Assembly: GCF_022049065.2 (NCBI RefSeq)
Contig: NZ_CP095744.1
Span: 124,001 to 188,000 of the forward strand
Direction: 5' to 3'
From: Niallia sp. Man26
GTDB taxonomy: Bacteria; Bacillota; Bacilli; Bacillales; Cytobacillaceae
Length of the DNA stretch: 64,000 bases
The position numbers and the translations under genes are program-made. The notes beneath the pieces were generated by a model that searched no databases, was not told the origin of the DNA, and saw only the letters and a list, made by a program, of their open reading frames with translations. Shown one piece after another: positions 1 through 7,700 of this stretch (within the stretch, counting starts at the first letter, position 1; the number at the start of each line of letters is the position of its first letter).

Positions 1-1
1 G

Positions 2-634
2 ATTGATTTAGAAGATTCATTTTCAGAAAGTATTCGTGTGATGGAACAGAGTCCTTATTCTAAGTTTCCAGTTGGAAAAGGGAGTCTGGATGACTTTAAG
101 GGGATAATTCATACAAAAGATGTTTTTTCCAAAATGGTTGCAAACCAAGATTTCCAATTAGCTGATTGCATAGAAAATACATTAGTGCTGCCAGAAGCAA
201 TGAAAGTGTATCAAGCTCTTGAAAGCTTGAAAAATGCTGGTCAACATGAAGCGATTGTTATTGATGAATACGGCGGAATAGAAGGTTTTGTCACACTTCA
301 TGATATTGTGGAGAATATAGTTGGAGATATGCCGGATAGGGAAGATGAAGCGGAGCCTCATATCATTGAACGAACAGAAACTTCCTGGTTGGCAGATGGG
401 CTCGTTTCTATCGATACATTTTTAGAGTATTTCGGGTTAGAGAAAACAGCAACAGATATAGAGAATAAACGGTATAACACCCTTGGCGGATTTATCACCA
501 ATAGCTTAGGAATTATACCGAGAGTGAAGGATACAATTCAAATCGAGGATTTAGTGTTGGAAGTAGTCGATATGGATCAATTTAGAGTGGATAAAGTATT
601 GATTTTAAAACAAGAAAAAACAGAGGATATATAA
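2..634 (+). CDS. CorC/HlyC-type CBS-domain protein, 5' end outside window
   Basis: The reading frame is open to the window edge, so only the C-terminal 210 or so residues are present. The visible part holds the end of a CBS pair (second CBS around the IDEYGGIEGFVTLHDIVENIVGD stretch, roughly residues 80-115) followed by a CorC_HlyC transporter-associated domain ending in FRVDKVLIL. This is the usual C-terminus of CNNM/UPF0053 (YhdP, YqhB, YugS-like) membrane proteins implicated in divalent cation efflux or resistance. The DUF21 membrane part would lie upstream. An internal GTG at 38 followed by ATG at 41 has no ribosome site, so it is not taken as the start. A strong terminator follows the stop. 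The family assignment is firm; the substrate is not known. Confidence 0.85.
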   Translation: MDLEDSFSESIRVMEQSPYSKFPVGKGSLDDFKGIIHTKDVFSKMVANQDFQLADCIENTLVLPEAMKVYQALESLKNAGQHEAIVIDEYGGIEGFVTLHDIVENIVGDMPDREDEAEPHIIERTETSWLADGLVSIDTFLEYFGLEKTATDIENKRYNTLGGFITNSLGIIPRVKDTIQIEDLVLEVVDMDQFRVDKVLILKQEKTEDI

Positions 635-640
635 AGAGTG

Positions 641-668
641 AAGATGACTGTTCGCAGTCATCTTTTTT
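641..668 (+). terminator. Rho-independent terminator
   Basis: A perfect 10-bp stem (AAGATGACTG / CAGTCATCTT) with a TTCG tetraloop runs into a T tract directly after the CorC-type gene. Confidence 0.92.
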
Positions 669-781
669 ATCATCAAAAACTAGAAATTTCCTTTGCTTTC
701 ATTTGTAAGCAGGAAATATAATAAAAGGATAAGATTTAATATTTTTCAATAGTCCAGATGTCGTTAAAGGTGGATAGTTAC

Positions 782-1984
782 ATGGAACTGCAAAATAAAA
801 TATTAGAGCAACATGGTGTCTTTCAACGTTTTTTTGACTATCATCCAGACGGAATCATTCTTATGGATATGAACGGTCAAATGGTAGACGCAAATGCTGC
901 TGTTTTAAATATATTTGGTTATACAAAAGAAGAGCTGTTAGAAATTCCTTTAAAGCAGCTAATGAATGGCACTGCTGACAATTCTCGGCAAAGATTAGCC
1001 ATTCCGCATAAACAGGGGCAGCTTCTATATGTAAATTTGACTGTTATACCCCTTATGAGTGAAGGAAAAGAAGTTGGCAAGATGCTTACATTCGAAGATA
1101 TTACCCAATCCTTGAAACAGAACAGGGGATTATTAAATATACAAGAAATGTTCACACTCATTTCTGAAAAATCCCAAAATATTATATCTTCCTTCTCAAG
1201 CGACGGAATGTTTACATACATTTCACCAACTGTGACGGCACTGCTCGGTTATACACCAGAGGAGGTTATTGGACAACCACAGATTAACTTTAATCATCCT
1301 GATGATTTTGCCCGGCTGCTTGATACTCAGAATACTTACCATATTGATAAGGATACAGTACGATTTACGGGACGAGTTCTGCATAAGAATGGTGAATATC
1401 GCTGGTATGAAACAACAGTTGAAGTTATCCGTGATGAGTCTGGGAATATCCTGCAAAAGATTGGCGTCGGTCGAGATGTGACGGAACGCAAAGAGGCTGA
1501 GGAACTAATTTCCCACCTTGCGTATCACGATTCTGTCACAGAACTGCCAAACCGACGATTATTCAAACAAAAAGTCCAAGAGCTGCTTGACGATAGTAAG
1601 CAGCAAGTTCATGGGCTGATGTTGATTGATTTGGACGGGTTCAAGTTCGTTAATGATAATTTTGGCCATGAAATAGGTGATCAGCTTCTAATTGAAGTAG
1701 CGAACCGACTTTCCGCTGCCATTGGAAATAAGGGATTGGTTGCTCGCTGGGGCGGGGATGAATTTACAGTTATTTGCGCCAATATCGAAAACAAGGCTAA
1801 TCTCCAATTGCTCATGGAAAACATTAAAAGAGCAATTTCAGCACCATTTATTATTGAGGGCAAACAGCTAAAGATTGGTGCAAGCATCGGTTTATCAATC
1901 TCTATAGTGGATGGTGACTCTGTTGAATTACTGATTAAAAAAGCAGATGCGGAGATGTACCGCGCCAAAAATCAACTAAAATGA
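782..1984 (+). CDS. PAS-PAS-GGDEF diguanylate cyclase
   Basis: A soluble cyclic-di-GMP synthase of 400 residues. Two PAS domains (about residues 5-110 and 125-245; the second ends in the PAC-like GVGRDVTERKEAEE) precede a GGDEF domain (about 245-400) with an intact WGGDEF active-site motif. No EAL domain follows. The RxxD inhibitory site usually found just upstream of GGDEF is not visible, so product inhibition may be weak. The start is put at ATG 782 because AAAGGTGG lies eight bases upstream; an in-frame ATG at 758 has no ribosome site. No membrane segment is seen, so the PAS domains probably sense a cytoplasmic signal. It is transcribed alone, with a terminator on each side. Confidence 0.9.
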   Translation: MELQNKILEQHGVFQRFFDYHPDGIILMDMNGQMVDANAAVLNIFGYTKEELLEIPLKQLMNGTADNSRQRLAIPHKQGQLLYVNLTVIPLMSEGKEVGKMLTFEDITQSLKQNRGLLNIQEMFTLISEKSQNIISSFSSDGMFTYISPTVTALLGYTPEEVIGQPQINFNHPDDFARLLDTQNTYHIDKDTVRFTGRVLHKNGEYRWYETTVEVIRDESGNILQKIGVGRDVTERKEAEELISHLAYHDSVTELPNRRLFKQKVQELLDDSKQQVHGLMLIDLDGFKFVNDNFGHEIGDQLLIEVANRLSAAIGNKGLVARWGGDEFTVICANIENKANLQLLMENIKRAISAPFIIEGKQLKIGASIGLSISIVDGDSVELLIKKADAEMYRAKNQLK

Positions 1985-2007
1985 ACAGAATAAGAAACGA
2001 GGTTTAG

Positions 2008-2044
2008 AGGCTGTCACCATATTCTTGCATGACAGCCTTTAATA
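2008..2044 (+). terminator. Rho-independent terminator
   Basis: A 9-bp stem (AGGCTGTCA / TGACAGCCT) with a 13-base loop and a short T-rich tail follows the diguanylate cyclase and overlaps the leader of the next gene. Confidence 0.7.
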
Positions 2045-2064
2045 TATTTGGAGGGAGAGATATT

Positions 2065-2478
2065 ATGGAAACTATCATTTCGGCCATACATAAAGAAAAG
2101 GCATGGGAGCTTAGGCATAAGGTGATGTGGCCTGAAAAGCATTTTGACTTTATTAAGTTAGCTGATGATGATACAGGAATCCACTATGGGCTTTTTAAAG
2201 GAAACGACCTAGTTTCGGTTATTTCTCTGTTTGTTTCAGATGAGGAAGCTCAATTTCGCAAATTTGCCACACTTTCAGAAGAACAAGGCAAGGGATATGG
2301 CAGTGCATTATTGCAATATGTACTAATGGAAGCAGAAAAGCTTGGCATAAAGAAAATTTGGTGTAATGCGAGAAAGAATAAAGCGGCTTTTTATCAGAAA
2401 TTCGGTTTGCTTGAAACAGGCGAAAGCTTTAAAAAAGAAGACAAAGAGTATGTGATTATGGAAAGAGAAATTGGGTAA
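2065..2478 (+). CDS. GNAT family N-acetyltransferase
   Basis: A 137-residue single-domain GNAT protein. The acetyl-CoA binding motif A is seen as EEQGKGYGSALLQYV (Q-x-x-G-x-G/A) near residue 85, followed by NARKNKAAFYQKFGL, the usual motif B with the Tyr/Phe near the C-terminus. It probably acetylates a small molecule or amine; the substrate cannot be read from sequence. The start is placed at ATG 2065, ten bases after GGAGG; the longer frame from 2029 overlaps the preceding terminator hairpin and is unlikely. Confidence 0.85.
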   Translation: METIISAIHKEKAWELRHKVMWPEKHFDFIKLADDDTGIHYGLFKGNDLVSVISLFVSDEEAQFRKFATLSEEQGKGYGSALLQYVLMEAEKLGIKKIWCNARKNKAAFYQKFGLLETGESFKKEDKEYVIMEREIG

Positions 2479-2833
2479 GCTTTATTTGCATTATGTTCGA
2501 TAGAAGAGATGGCATTTAGGAGATAATCTTGTTGACATATTACTGGTGCTTATAAATGCCATATGACTAGTACCGCCGCTACTAGATGTTTTTTAAAACT
2601 AATAGCTTAATAAAAAAAGCCTAATCCTCCACATTCTCACCTTTCCCAATACTATCCATGTAAGATGGTTTTAAATTCCAATTGGTTATTAATTCCTAGT
2701 TATTAAGCTCCTGAATTAAATAAATCTAGCTTCCTAGTACGAAAGGTTTAAGATTGTATGGTAAACTAGGTAAAAATAGTGATATTATATCGTTTTGAGT
2801 TAATTTCGACAAAGTACTAAAGAGGATGTAACA
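2479..2833. other. Intergenic region with a 10-bp inverted repeat
   Basis: No gene is supported in these 355 bases. They contain a perfect inverted repeat (ATGGCATTTA at 2509-2518 and TAAATGCCAT at 2553-2562) without a T tract, and AT-rich DNA before the next gene. No convincing sigma-A promoter was identified. Confidence 0.6.
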
Positions 2834-4153
2834 ATGAAAAATAAAAAATTAAAATCTATCTTTCTTTTATCCATTCTTATAGTAGTAATGTTTATGATTG
2901 TTAATATCTTTTCTTCCTACTTTAATATAAAAAAAACAGTGGTAAACTCCGTTGTGAATCAAAATATAGAGGCTGCCAAATCAATTGCTGCCTCAATGGA
3001 TACAGAAACCTATAAGTTATTTCTAAGAAATCCAGTGAAAAACGATTATTATTATGAAGTGAAGGGTTATTTAGAGGATGCCAGGGAAAAAAACGGTGCA
3101 CTTCATGTGTATACACTATTAGTTAATAATCCTAATGTATCAAGAGCAATGATTGTCGCCATGTCAGCTGAGGAAAAGGAGGAATTTCCAATCGGGGGTA
3201 TTTGTACTGTTCCAGAAGAACAAGTTAGAATGGCCTACTTTGGGAAAATTTTTTCCACAAACATTATTTCAGATTCGATCTATGGGGATTATTTAACGGT
3301 TGGCGTGCCGATTAAGGATAAGACGGATGAAATTATTGGCTATCTTGGTATTGATATAAGTGCAGACATTGTTAATAATATTAGTGACAAAGCATTAAGA
3401 AGCAGTATTTCAAGCTTCGTGTTTAATGGTCTATTTGTTATACTGATGGTTGCCGCTTTTTTTGTTCTGCAAAATTGGTATACAAGAGAATTAAAAAAGG
3501 AAGTAGGCGATACAGAGGATACCTATCAAACTGAACTGCAATCATTAGTGTCATCTGTTCAATCCTTACGCCATGATTATTCCAATCATATTCAGGTGGT
3601 TCATGGTTTACTGAGACTTGGGCAAACAGATAAGGCCCTTGAATACTTATCCATTCTTGCCAAAGAAATTCATATGATTAAATCTATTGCATTAGATGTT
3701 AATAACCCAGGACTTTCGGTTCTGTTGCAAACGAAAAAGCTTGCTGCCCAAAATCATCAAATTCAAATTGAGTTTGAGGTAGTCCAGGATTCATATTCTA
3801 CTTTAACGACAACGGATTTAATTAAGATTTTATCCAATTTAATAGACAATGCGATTGATGCTACAACAGAATTGCCAGAGCAGAAAAGAAAAATGAAGAT
3901 TGTGTGTAAAGTCGATGCTAAACACTATATTTTTGAAGTAGCTAACACTGGAAATCCTATTCGGGATAAGGATAAAGACCTTATTTTCAAAAGCGGCTAC
4001 TCAACAAAAAAAGAACAGCACGGAAAACTGCGAGGACAAGGTCTGTTTATTGTAAAGGAAACTGTAAGCAGGTACGGTGGAGAAATAGCTATTACCTCTG
4101 ATAATAATCAGACAATCGCAAGAGTCACTATTCCGATAAATAAGGGTAACTAA
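2834..4153 (+). CDS. Membrane sensor histidine kinase, GHKL type (DcuS/CitA/NatK-like)
   Basis: A 439-residue membrane kinase. A membrane segment at about residues 8-30, an extracellular sensor region (about 31-190, Cache-like by layout) and a second membrane segment (about 193-212) are followed by a Spo0B/CitA-type dimerisation helix with the phospho-acceptor in SLRHDYSNHIQVVHGLL. An ATPase domain follows with N box NLIDNAIDAT and G boxes near GQGLFIVKETVSRYGG. This H-box type is typical of citrate/C4-dicarboxylate or peptide sensors. No response regulator is adjacent on either side, so it is an orphan here. The start has AAGAGG upstream. The ligand is unknown. Confidence 0.85.
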   Translation: MKNKKLKSIFLLSILIVVMFMIVNIFSSYFNIKKTVVNSVVNQNIEAAKSIAASMDTETYKLFLRNPVKNDYYYEVKGYLEDAREKNGALHVYTLLVNNPNVSRAMIVAMSAEEKEEFPIGGICTVPEEQVRMAYFGKIFSTNIISDSIYGDYLTVGVPIKDKTDEIIGYLGIDISADIVNNISDKALRSSISSFVFNGLFVILMVAAFFVLQNWYTRELKKEVGDTEDTYQTELQSLVSSVQSLRHDYSNHIQVVHGLLRLGQTDKALEYLSILAKEIHMIKSIALDVNNPGLSVLLQTKKLAAQNHQIQIEFEVVQDSYSTLTTTDLIKILSNLIDNAIDATTELPEQKRKMKIVCKVDAKHYIFEVANTGNPIRDKDKDLIFKSGYSTKKEQHGKLRGQGLFIVKETVSRYGGEIAITSDNNQTIARVTIPINKGN

Positions 4154-4171
4154 AATAAAGTTTTTTAGGAA

Positions 4172-4202
4172 AAACGTCAGATTTTCATCTGGCGTTTTTT
4201 TA
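4172..4202 (+). terminator. Rho-independent terminator
   Basis: The stem AACGTCAGAT / ATCTGGCGTT, with one G-T pair, is followed by seven T residues after the sensor kinase gene. Confidence 0.9.
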
Positions 4203-4219
4203 CTTTTCTCCACTAAAGT

Positions 4220-4280
4220 GTAAAGATGTCTTTACATATCCTAGTTGGTTTGCATATAATAAGTGTAAAGATATCTTTAC
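4220..4280 (+). promoter_or_regulatory. Promoter with twin palindromic operators
   Basis: Two 16-bp palindromes of the form GTAAAGA-NN-TCTTTAC lie at 4220-4235 and 4265-4280, 45 bp centre to centre. A sigma-A promoter lies between and across them: -35 TTTACA at 4231-4236 overlaps the first, and -10 TATAAT is at 4255-4260, so the second covers the start-point region. The arrangement suggests repression by blocking both -35 recognition and initiation. The obvious candidate repressor is the Xre protein encoded immediately downstream. Confidence 0.85.
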
Positions 4281-4301
4281 TTCCGGTGTGGAGGCATGTA
4301 T

Positions 4302-4514
4302 ATGAAAGTGGTAAACCATATTCGCGAAATTCGTTTGAAAAAAGGGATAACTCAAGTTAAATTAGCGGAGGATTTGCAAATTACTCGACAAACTGTCAAT
4401 GCAATTGAAAAGAATAAGTACAATCCCAGCCTTGAGTTAGCTTTAAAGTTAATGGAGTATTTTGATGTTCCAATTGAAGTGTTATTTTATTTGGAGAAGA
4501 CGAAAGGAGAGTAG
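4302..4514 (+). CDS. Small Xre-family transcriptional regulator
   Basis: A 70-residue protein consisting almost only of a Cro/CI-type helix-turn-helix (IREIRLKKGITQVKLAEDLQ, then RQTVNAIEKNKYNPS as the recognition region), the YozG/COG1476 type. It starts at ATG 4302, seven bases after GGAGG; an ATG at 4296 is too close to the ribosome site. It lies two bases upstream of a membrane-protein gene and is clearly co-transcribed with it. Similar small Xre proteins in Bacillus commonly pair with a membrane protein of unknown role. Two perfect palindromes in its own promoter make autoregulation likely. Confidence 0.9.
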   Translation: MKVVNHIREIRLKKGITQVKLAEDLQITRQTVNAIEKNKYNPSLELALKLMEYFDVPIEVLFYLEKTKGE

Positions 4515-4516
4515 TT

Positions 4517-4927
4517 ATGAAAAAAAACAAGCTGCTGATAATTGCTTTAGTCTTTATGGTTTGTTGTTTTCTAACAGGCGGATTGTTAGGAGTATATTTA
4601 ATTAGAGGTGAAACAGGCGGATTTGACTATGACTTAGCTGGTGCTGTCGTAGTTGGTACAGCTATAGGTCTGTTGTTTTATTTCATTGCTGCTAAGTTAT
4701 CTAAAAAGAGAAATGGTAATGTTCCAGAGGTTGATGAACGCAGTATTATGCTTTTAATGCGTTATTTTATGATAACACTTTATGTTATCTTATTAGGAAG
4801 CGGTGCCTCATTAATAGTTGTCTACTTTATGGGTATTCATTTAATTGAAACAGGGCTGCTGATCGTCTGTTTAGGAGGAATCTATTTTGTTGTTATTCTT
4901 GGCGCCTTTGTTACAAAAAGACTATAA
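4517..4927 (+). CDS. Four-helix membrane protein paired with the Xre regulator
   Basis: A 136-residue integral membrane protein with four predicted membrane segments (about residues 6-28, 39-61, 78-102, 108-132), the two pairs joined by a charged loop KLSKKRNGNVPEVDERS. Its ribosome site AAAGGAGAG overlaps the end of the upstream Xre gene, so the two form an operon. No enzymatic motif is seen and the family is not recognised with confidence; the VDERS loop followed by a helix pair recalls DUF2178/DUF3796-type proteins that often accompany such regulators. Its role is unknown. Confidence 0.75.
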   Translation: MKKNKLLIIALVFMVCCFLTGGLLGVYLIRGETGGFDYDLAGAVVVGTAIGLLFYFIAAKLSKKRNGNVPEVDERSIMLLMRYFMITLYVILLGSGASLIVVYFMGIHLIETGLLIVCLGGIYFVVILGAFVTKRL

Positions 4928-4951
4928 ATTTTATTAGAAAGAGGTAAGTCT

Positions 4952-5338
4952 GTGATTTTGAAACTTAATGAAGAAACGATAGAAGAAATCAACGAAACAC
5001 TAAGAAGAACTAATTTTGCCAAAATCGATTTTAAAAATAAAACATACTTTCTTGCAAAAGAAAAGGTTAGAATTCCAAAAGGCTCAAAACCAATGGAGGT
5101 ATTTGCATATCTTAAAGAAAAAGATGAACTCGTAACGGAGTTTGCTAAGAAGCATGCCGAGGAAACCGAAAGCCGCTTTGTTACGATCGGTCGAAGTGTG
5201 AATTTACGAGAAATGGCTGTGCAGGGCTATATGGTATACACTTACTTTTTTCCAGAGCAAGAAGAAGATATCCAGTTTTCAGAAGCGGTGATTGATGTAG
5301 CCAACAGTCATTTTTGGGTTGTTTCACTGGCTCCATGA
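4952..5338 (+). CDS. Conserved hypothetical protein
   Basis: A soluble, charged 128-residue protein starting at GTG 4952 behind AAAGAGGTAAG, 24 bases after the membrane-protein gene and probably in the same transcript. The middle (KIDFKNKTYFLAKEKVRIPKGSKPMEV) looks mixed alpha/beta. There is no signal peptide and no recognisable catalytic motif. A terminator-like hairpin follows. It is annotated as real because of spacing, ribosome site and codon use, not because of family recognition. Confidence 0.7.
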   Translation: MILKLNEETIEEINETLRRTNFAKIDFKNKTYFLAKEKVRIPKGSKPMEVFAYLKEKDELVTEFAKKHAEETESRFVTIGRSVNLREMAVQGYMVYTYFFPEQEEDIQFSEAVIDVANSHFWVVSLAP

Positions 5339-5365
5339 TAATAAAAAATAGTATATACTGACAAT

Positions 5366-5397
5366 ACCTTTCTACTATCCAGTAGAAGGGTACTTTT
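5366..5397 (+). terminator. Probable Rho-independent terminator
   Basis: The hairpin CCTTTCTACT / AGTAGAAGGG, with an ATCC loop, is followed by TACTTTTTA, closing the xre operon. Confidence 0.7.
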
Positions 5398-5459
5398 TAG
5401 TTTTAAATCTATAAATTAATAATAATTAGATTAACAGTATAAGGGGTGACCTCTAAATA

Positions 5460-5591
5460 TTGCGAAAAGAGTTTCCACATCTTCAACACTTGCCTAGTTT
5501 ATGGACACGGTCCTATTTTGTTTCTACCGCAGGAAACGTATCGAGCGAAACAATCAAGCGTTATGTGGAACAACAAAAAACAAGGGGGTGA
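5460..5591 (+). pseudogene. tnpA: tnpA (Y1 transposase) 3' fragment
   Basis: This frame reads KEFPHLQHLPSLWTRSYF and then VSTAGNVSSETIKRYVEQQK before a stop at 5589-5591. These 43 residues match the C-terminal end of IS200/IS605 TnpA (the SLWTRSYFVSTAG signature and the C-terminal helix that carries the catalytic tyrosine nearby). An in-frame TAA at 5454-5456 and absence of upstream coding sequence show that the rest, including the HUH motif, is missing. The stop lies five bases before the tnpB start, the usual IS605 arrangement. Confidence 0.85.
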
Positions 5592-5596
5592 TTATT

Positions 5597-6673
5597 GTGC
5601 CACAAACCATAACCGTTAAAGTTAAATTGCTTCCAACAAAAGAACAAATTTTGATTTTGCGTGAAATGAGCTTGACATATATATCCACAATCAATACGCT
5701 TGTTTCTGAAATGATGGTGGAAAAGAAAAGCACAAAGAAAACAAGCAAGGATCTTTCAGTCTCTCTTCCAAGTGCTGTGAAGAATCAAGCCATTAAAGAC
5801 GCAAAAAGTGTTTTTAAAAAAGTGACGAAAAGTAAATTCACCATCATTCCTGTTTTAAAGAAACCAGTTTGCATTTGGAATAATCAAAACTATTCGTTTG
5901 ATTTCACGCATATTTCAATGCCGCTTATGATTAATGGTAAGGCAACTAAGACACCTATTCGTGCTTTATTAGTTGATAAAGATAATCGAAACTTTGATTT
6001 GTTGAAACACAAATTAGGTACGCTCCGAATCACACAGAAAGCTAATAAATGGATGGCTCAAATTTCTGTCAACATTTCTACTGTCGAAGGAACAGGCCTA
6101 AAAGTGATGGGTGTTGATTTGGGTCTGAAAGTACCTGCTGTAGGCGTAACAGATGATGAAAAAGTACGTTTCTTCGGAAACGGAAGACGAAATAAGTATA
6201 AAAAACGTAAATATCGTTCTGAACGCAAAGCATTAGGAAAAAAGAAAAAAATCAATGCCCTTCGAAATTCAAAGGATAAAGAACAACGATGGATGAAAAA
6301 TCAGGATCACAAAACTAGTCGTGAAATAGTTAATTTCGCCATAAGTAATAAGATTTCTGTCATTCGCTTGGAGCAATTAGCAAATATTAGACAGACGGCA
6401 AGAACAAGCCGTAAAAACGAAAAGAATCTACATAGTTGGTCGTTCTTTCGCTTATCTCAATTCATCGAATACAAAGCCAAGTTGTCTGGCATTAAAGTAG
6501 AGTTTGTGAACCCGTCCTATACTTCACAAATTTGCCCAAACTGTTCTGAAATAAACAAAGCGAAAGATAGGAAGTATTACTGCAAATGCGGATTCAAAAA
6601 ACATCGGGATATAGTCGGTGCAATGAATATTCGATATGCACCTGTGATTGATGGTAACAGTCAATCAGCCTAA
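5597..6673 (+). CDS. tnpB: TnpB RNA-guided nuclease of IS200/IS605 family
   Basis: A 358-residue protein. Family knowledge: TnpB is an RNA-guided DNA endonuclease and the ancestor of Cas12. The RuvC-like triad is complete: Asp in VMGVDLGLK (about 174), Glu in VIRLEQLAN (about 258) and Asp in HRDIVGAMNI (about 337). A four-Cys zinc ribbon (CPNCSEINKAKD...YCKCGF) sits between the last two. The start is GTG 5597 behind GGGGGTG; the longer in-frame extension back to 5501 is the antisense of nothing but overlaps the tnpA remnant and is rejected. Full length and all active residues indicate a functional nuclease, although its transposase partner is destroyed. Confidence 0.92.
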   Translation: MPQTITVKVKLLPTKEQILILREMSLTYISTINTLVSEMMVEKKSTKKTSKDLSVSLPSAVKNQAIKDAKSVFKKVTKSKFTIIPVLKKPVCIWNNQNYSFDFTHISMPLMINGKATKTPIRALLVDKDNRNFDLLKHKLGTLRITQKANKWMAQISVNISTVEGTGLKVMGVDLGLKVPAVGVTDDEKVRFFGNGRRNKYKKRKYRSERKALGKKKKINALRNSKDKEQRWMKNQDHKTSREIVNFAISNKISVIRLEQLANIRQTARTSRKNEKNLHSWSFFRLSQFIEYKAKLSGIKVEFVNPSYTSQICPNCSEINKAKDRKYYCKCGFKKHRDIVGAMNIRYAPVIDGNSQSA

Positions 6674-6838
6674 GATGCTATATGCACTGTCTTAGGAGGG
6701 GTAATGAGATACCCTAACCTTGAAGGCTGTTCAAAACAGAAATGGACTGCGAACGTTTAGTCATTCAAGAATCCCACCCGTTATACCGTAAGGTATAGGG
6801 CTTGCGGTTTTAGCCGTGGGAGTCTCAAAAAGCGTACT
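6674..6838 (+). ncRNA. Probable omega RNA (reRNA) region and right end of the IS element
   Basis: The 165 bases after tnpB carry a fold-back right end (AGAATCCCAC at about 6769-6778, GTTTTAGCCGTGGGAGT at about 6817-6833, with an inner hairpin around TATACCGTAAGGTATA). In characterised IS605 elements the guide RNA of TnpB is transcribed from the 3' end of tnpB through this right end, with the guide taken from the flanking DNA just past it. Here the guide would begin near 6839. This is inferred from position and structure. Confidence 0.6.
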
Positions 6839-6880
6839 TATTATACGGTTTACAGTATTTATATGAGCAGACGAGACGAT

Positions 6881-6927
6881 AAAAAACAAACCTGTCCAAC
6901 TAAAGCAAGTGGACAGGTTTGTTTTTT
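6881..6927. terminator. Bidirectional terminator
   Basis: An 18-bp stem (AAAAAACAAACCTGTCCA at 6881-6898 with its complement at 6910-6927) with an A tract on one side and a T tract on the other. It serves the DUF3231 gene on the minus strand and any plus-strand readthrough from the IS element. Confidence 0.9.
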
Positions 6928-7438
6928 AACAATCACCTTGTTTAATTACATGCAGCGGCGGAGGTACAAGCCAGCCTTTGTCTTTGTTTAAACGAAGTAC
7001 TTTGGCAGCAAGGGCAGTCTTTTGAGTATGAAATTGCTCATACATCATCCCAACATCTTCTCTAATGGCTTTGGCCATAATCTGGCTCATTAAAACGAGC
7101 CCTGCAGCTAAATCAAGAGACAGTGCACTAGCAACAGCTGGGTCAGGAAGTCTGGCACCTACGGGGATATCCTCTAAGCAAGCTTCTGGCGGTTCTGGCA
7201 TGCTTGGAGGTAAGCCAATTCCATTTTCTTTCAAGATTTTTTCTAATTGTTCTTTTTGCTTTTTGCATAAATTGACTGCTTCATCCAGCAGTTCTTTCAA
7301 TTCATCGTCACCTGTATGGTTTTTCATGATCTGATAACTACCAATCATACCATTAGCTCCAAATACTGATGACCAAATATCGTAAACTTCACCATAATGC
7401 AGTGGTTCATCTTTCGGATTGCCGCTTAAAATACCCAT
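6926..7438 (-). CDS. DUF3231 family protein, single-domain form
   Basis: A 170-residue protein starting MGILSGNPKDEPLHYGEV, the standard start of DUF3231 proteins, with the family features HTGDDELKELLDEA, KENGIGLPP and DIPVGARLPDPAVASALSLDLAAGL. The fold is an all-alpha, ferritin-like bundle. DUF3231 proteins are multiplied in spore-forming Bacillaceae and their function is not established. The gene is monocistronic, with AGGAGG before the start and a strong terminator. A second, two-domain family member lies at 12904-13839. Confidence 0.9.
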   Translation of the reverse strand: MGILSGNPKDEPLHYGEVYDIWSSVFGANGMIGSYQIMKNHTGDDELKELLDEAVNLCKKQKEQLEKILKENGIGLPPSMPEPPEACLEDIPVGARLPDPAVASALSLDLAAGLVLMSQIMAKAIREDVGMMYEQFHTQKTALAAKVLRLNKDKGWLVPPPLHVIKQGDC

Positions 7439-7700
7439 AATATTCCTCCTGATTTAGTTAAACTATTTACTTTATTAGATTAACCACATTTTTTTTTATT
7501 ATTTGTCGGAATGTAGATAAAAGTGAGGTTGATTTCTGCCGAAACAATAGAAAGGAGATAATACTCTTTATGAGATATGAAAATCATGTTGAACATTATT
7601 TTTTTCGGCAAAAACCGACAAAATATGATAAGTATAGAGTATAATTATGTCAAATTTAGCATTTTTACAAAACTGCTCCTAACTTGGAAAGGTAGCCAAA

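Larger units (their letters stand above)
5460..6838 (+). mobile_element. Decayed IS200/IS605-family element
   Basis: The element comprises a 3' fragment of tnpA, an intact tnpB and a right end with the fold-back structure typical of this family (complementary CCCAC and GTGGG segments around 6772-6831, ending near the TCAA at 6835-6838). The left end could not be located, and tnpA is cut off by a stop codon at 5454-5456, so the left end and most of tnpA were probably lost by deletion. No target duplication is expected for this family. Self-mobility is therefore unlikely unless TnpA is supplied in trans. Confidence 0.8.

Noticed and set aside
2531..2560. TTGACA at 2531 as a promoter for the sensor kinase gene
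   Set aside because: No -10 at a proper distance, and it lies inside an inverted repeat about 300 bases from the gene.
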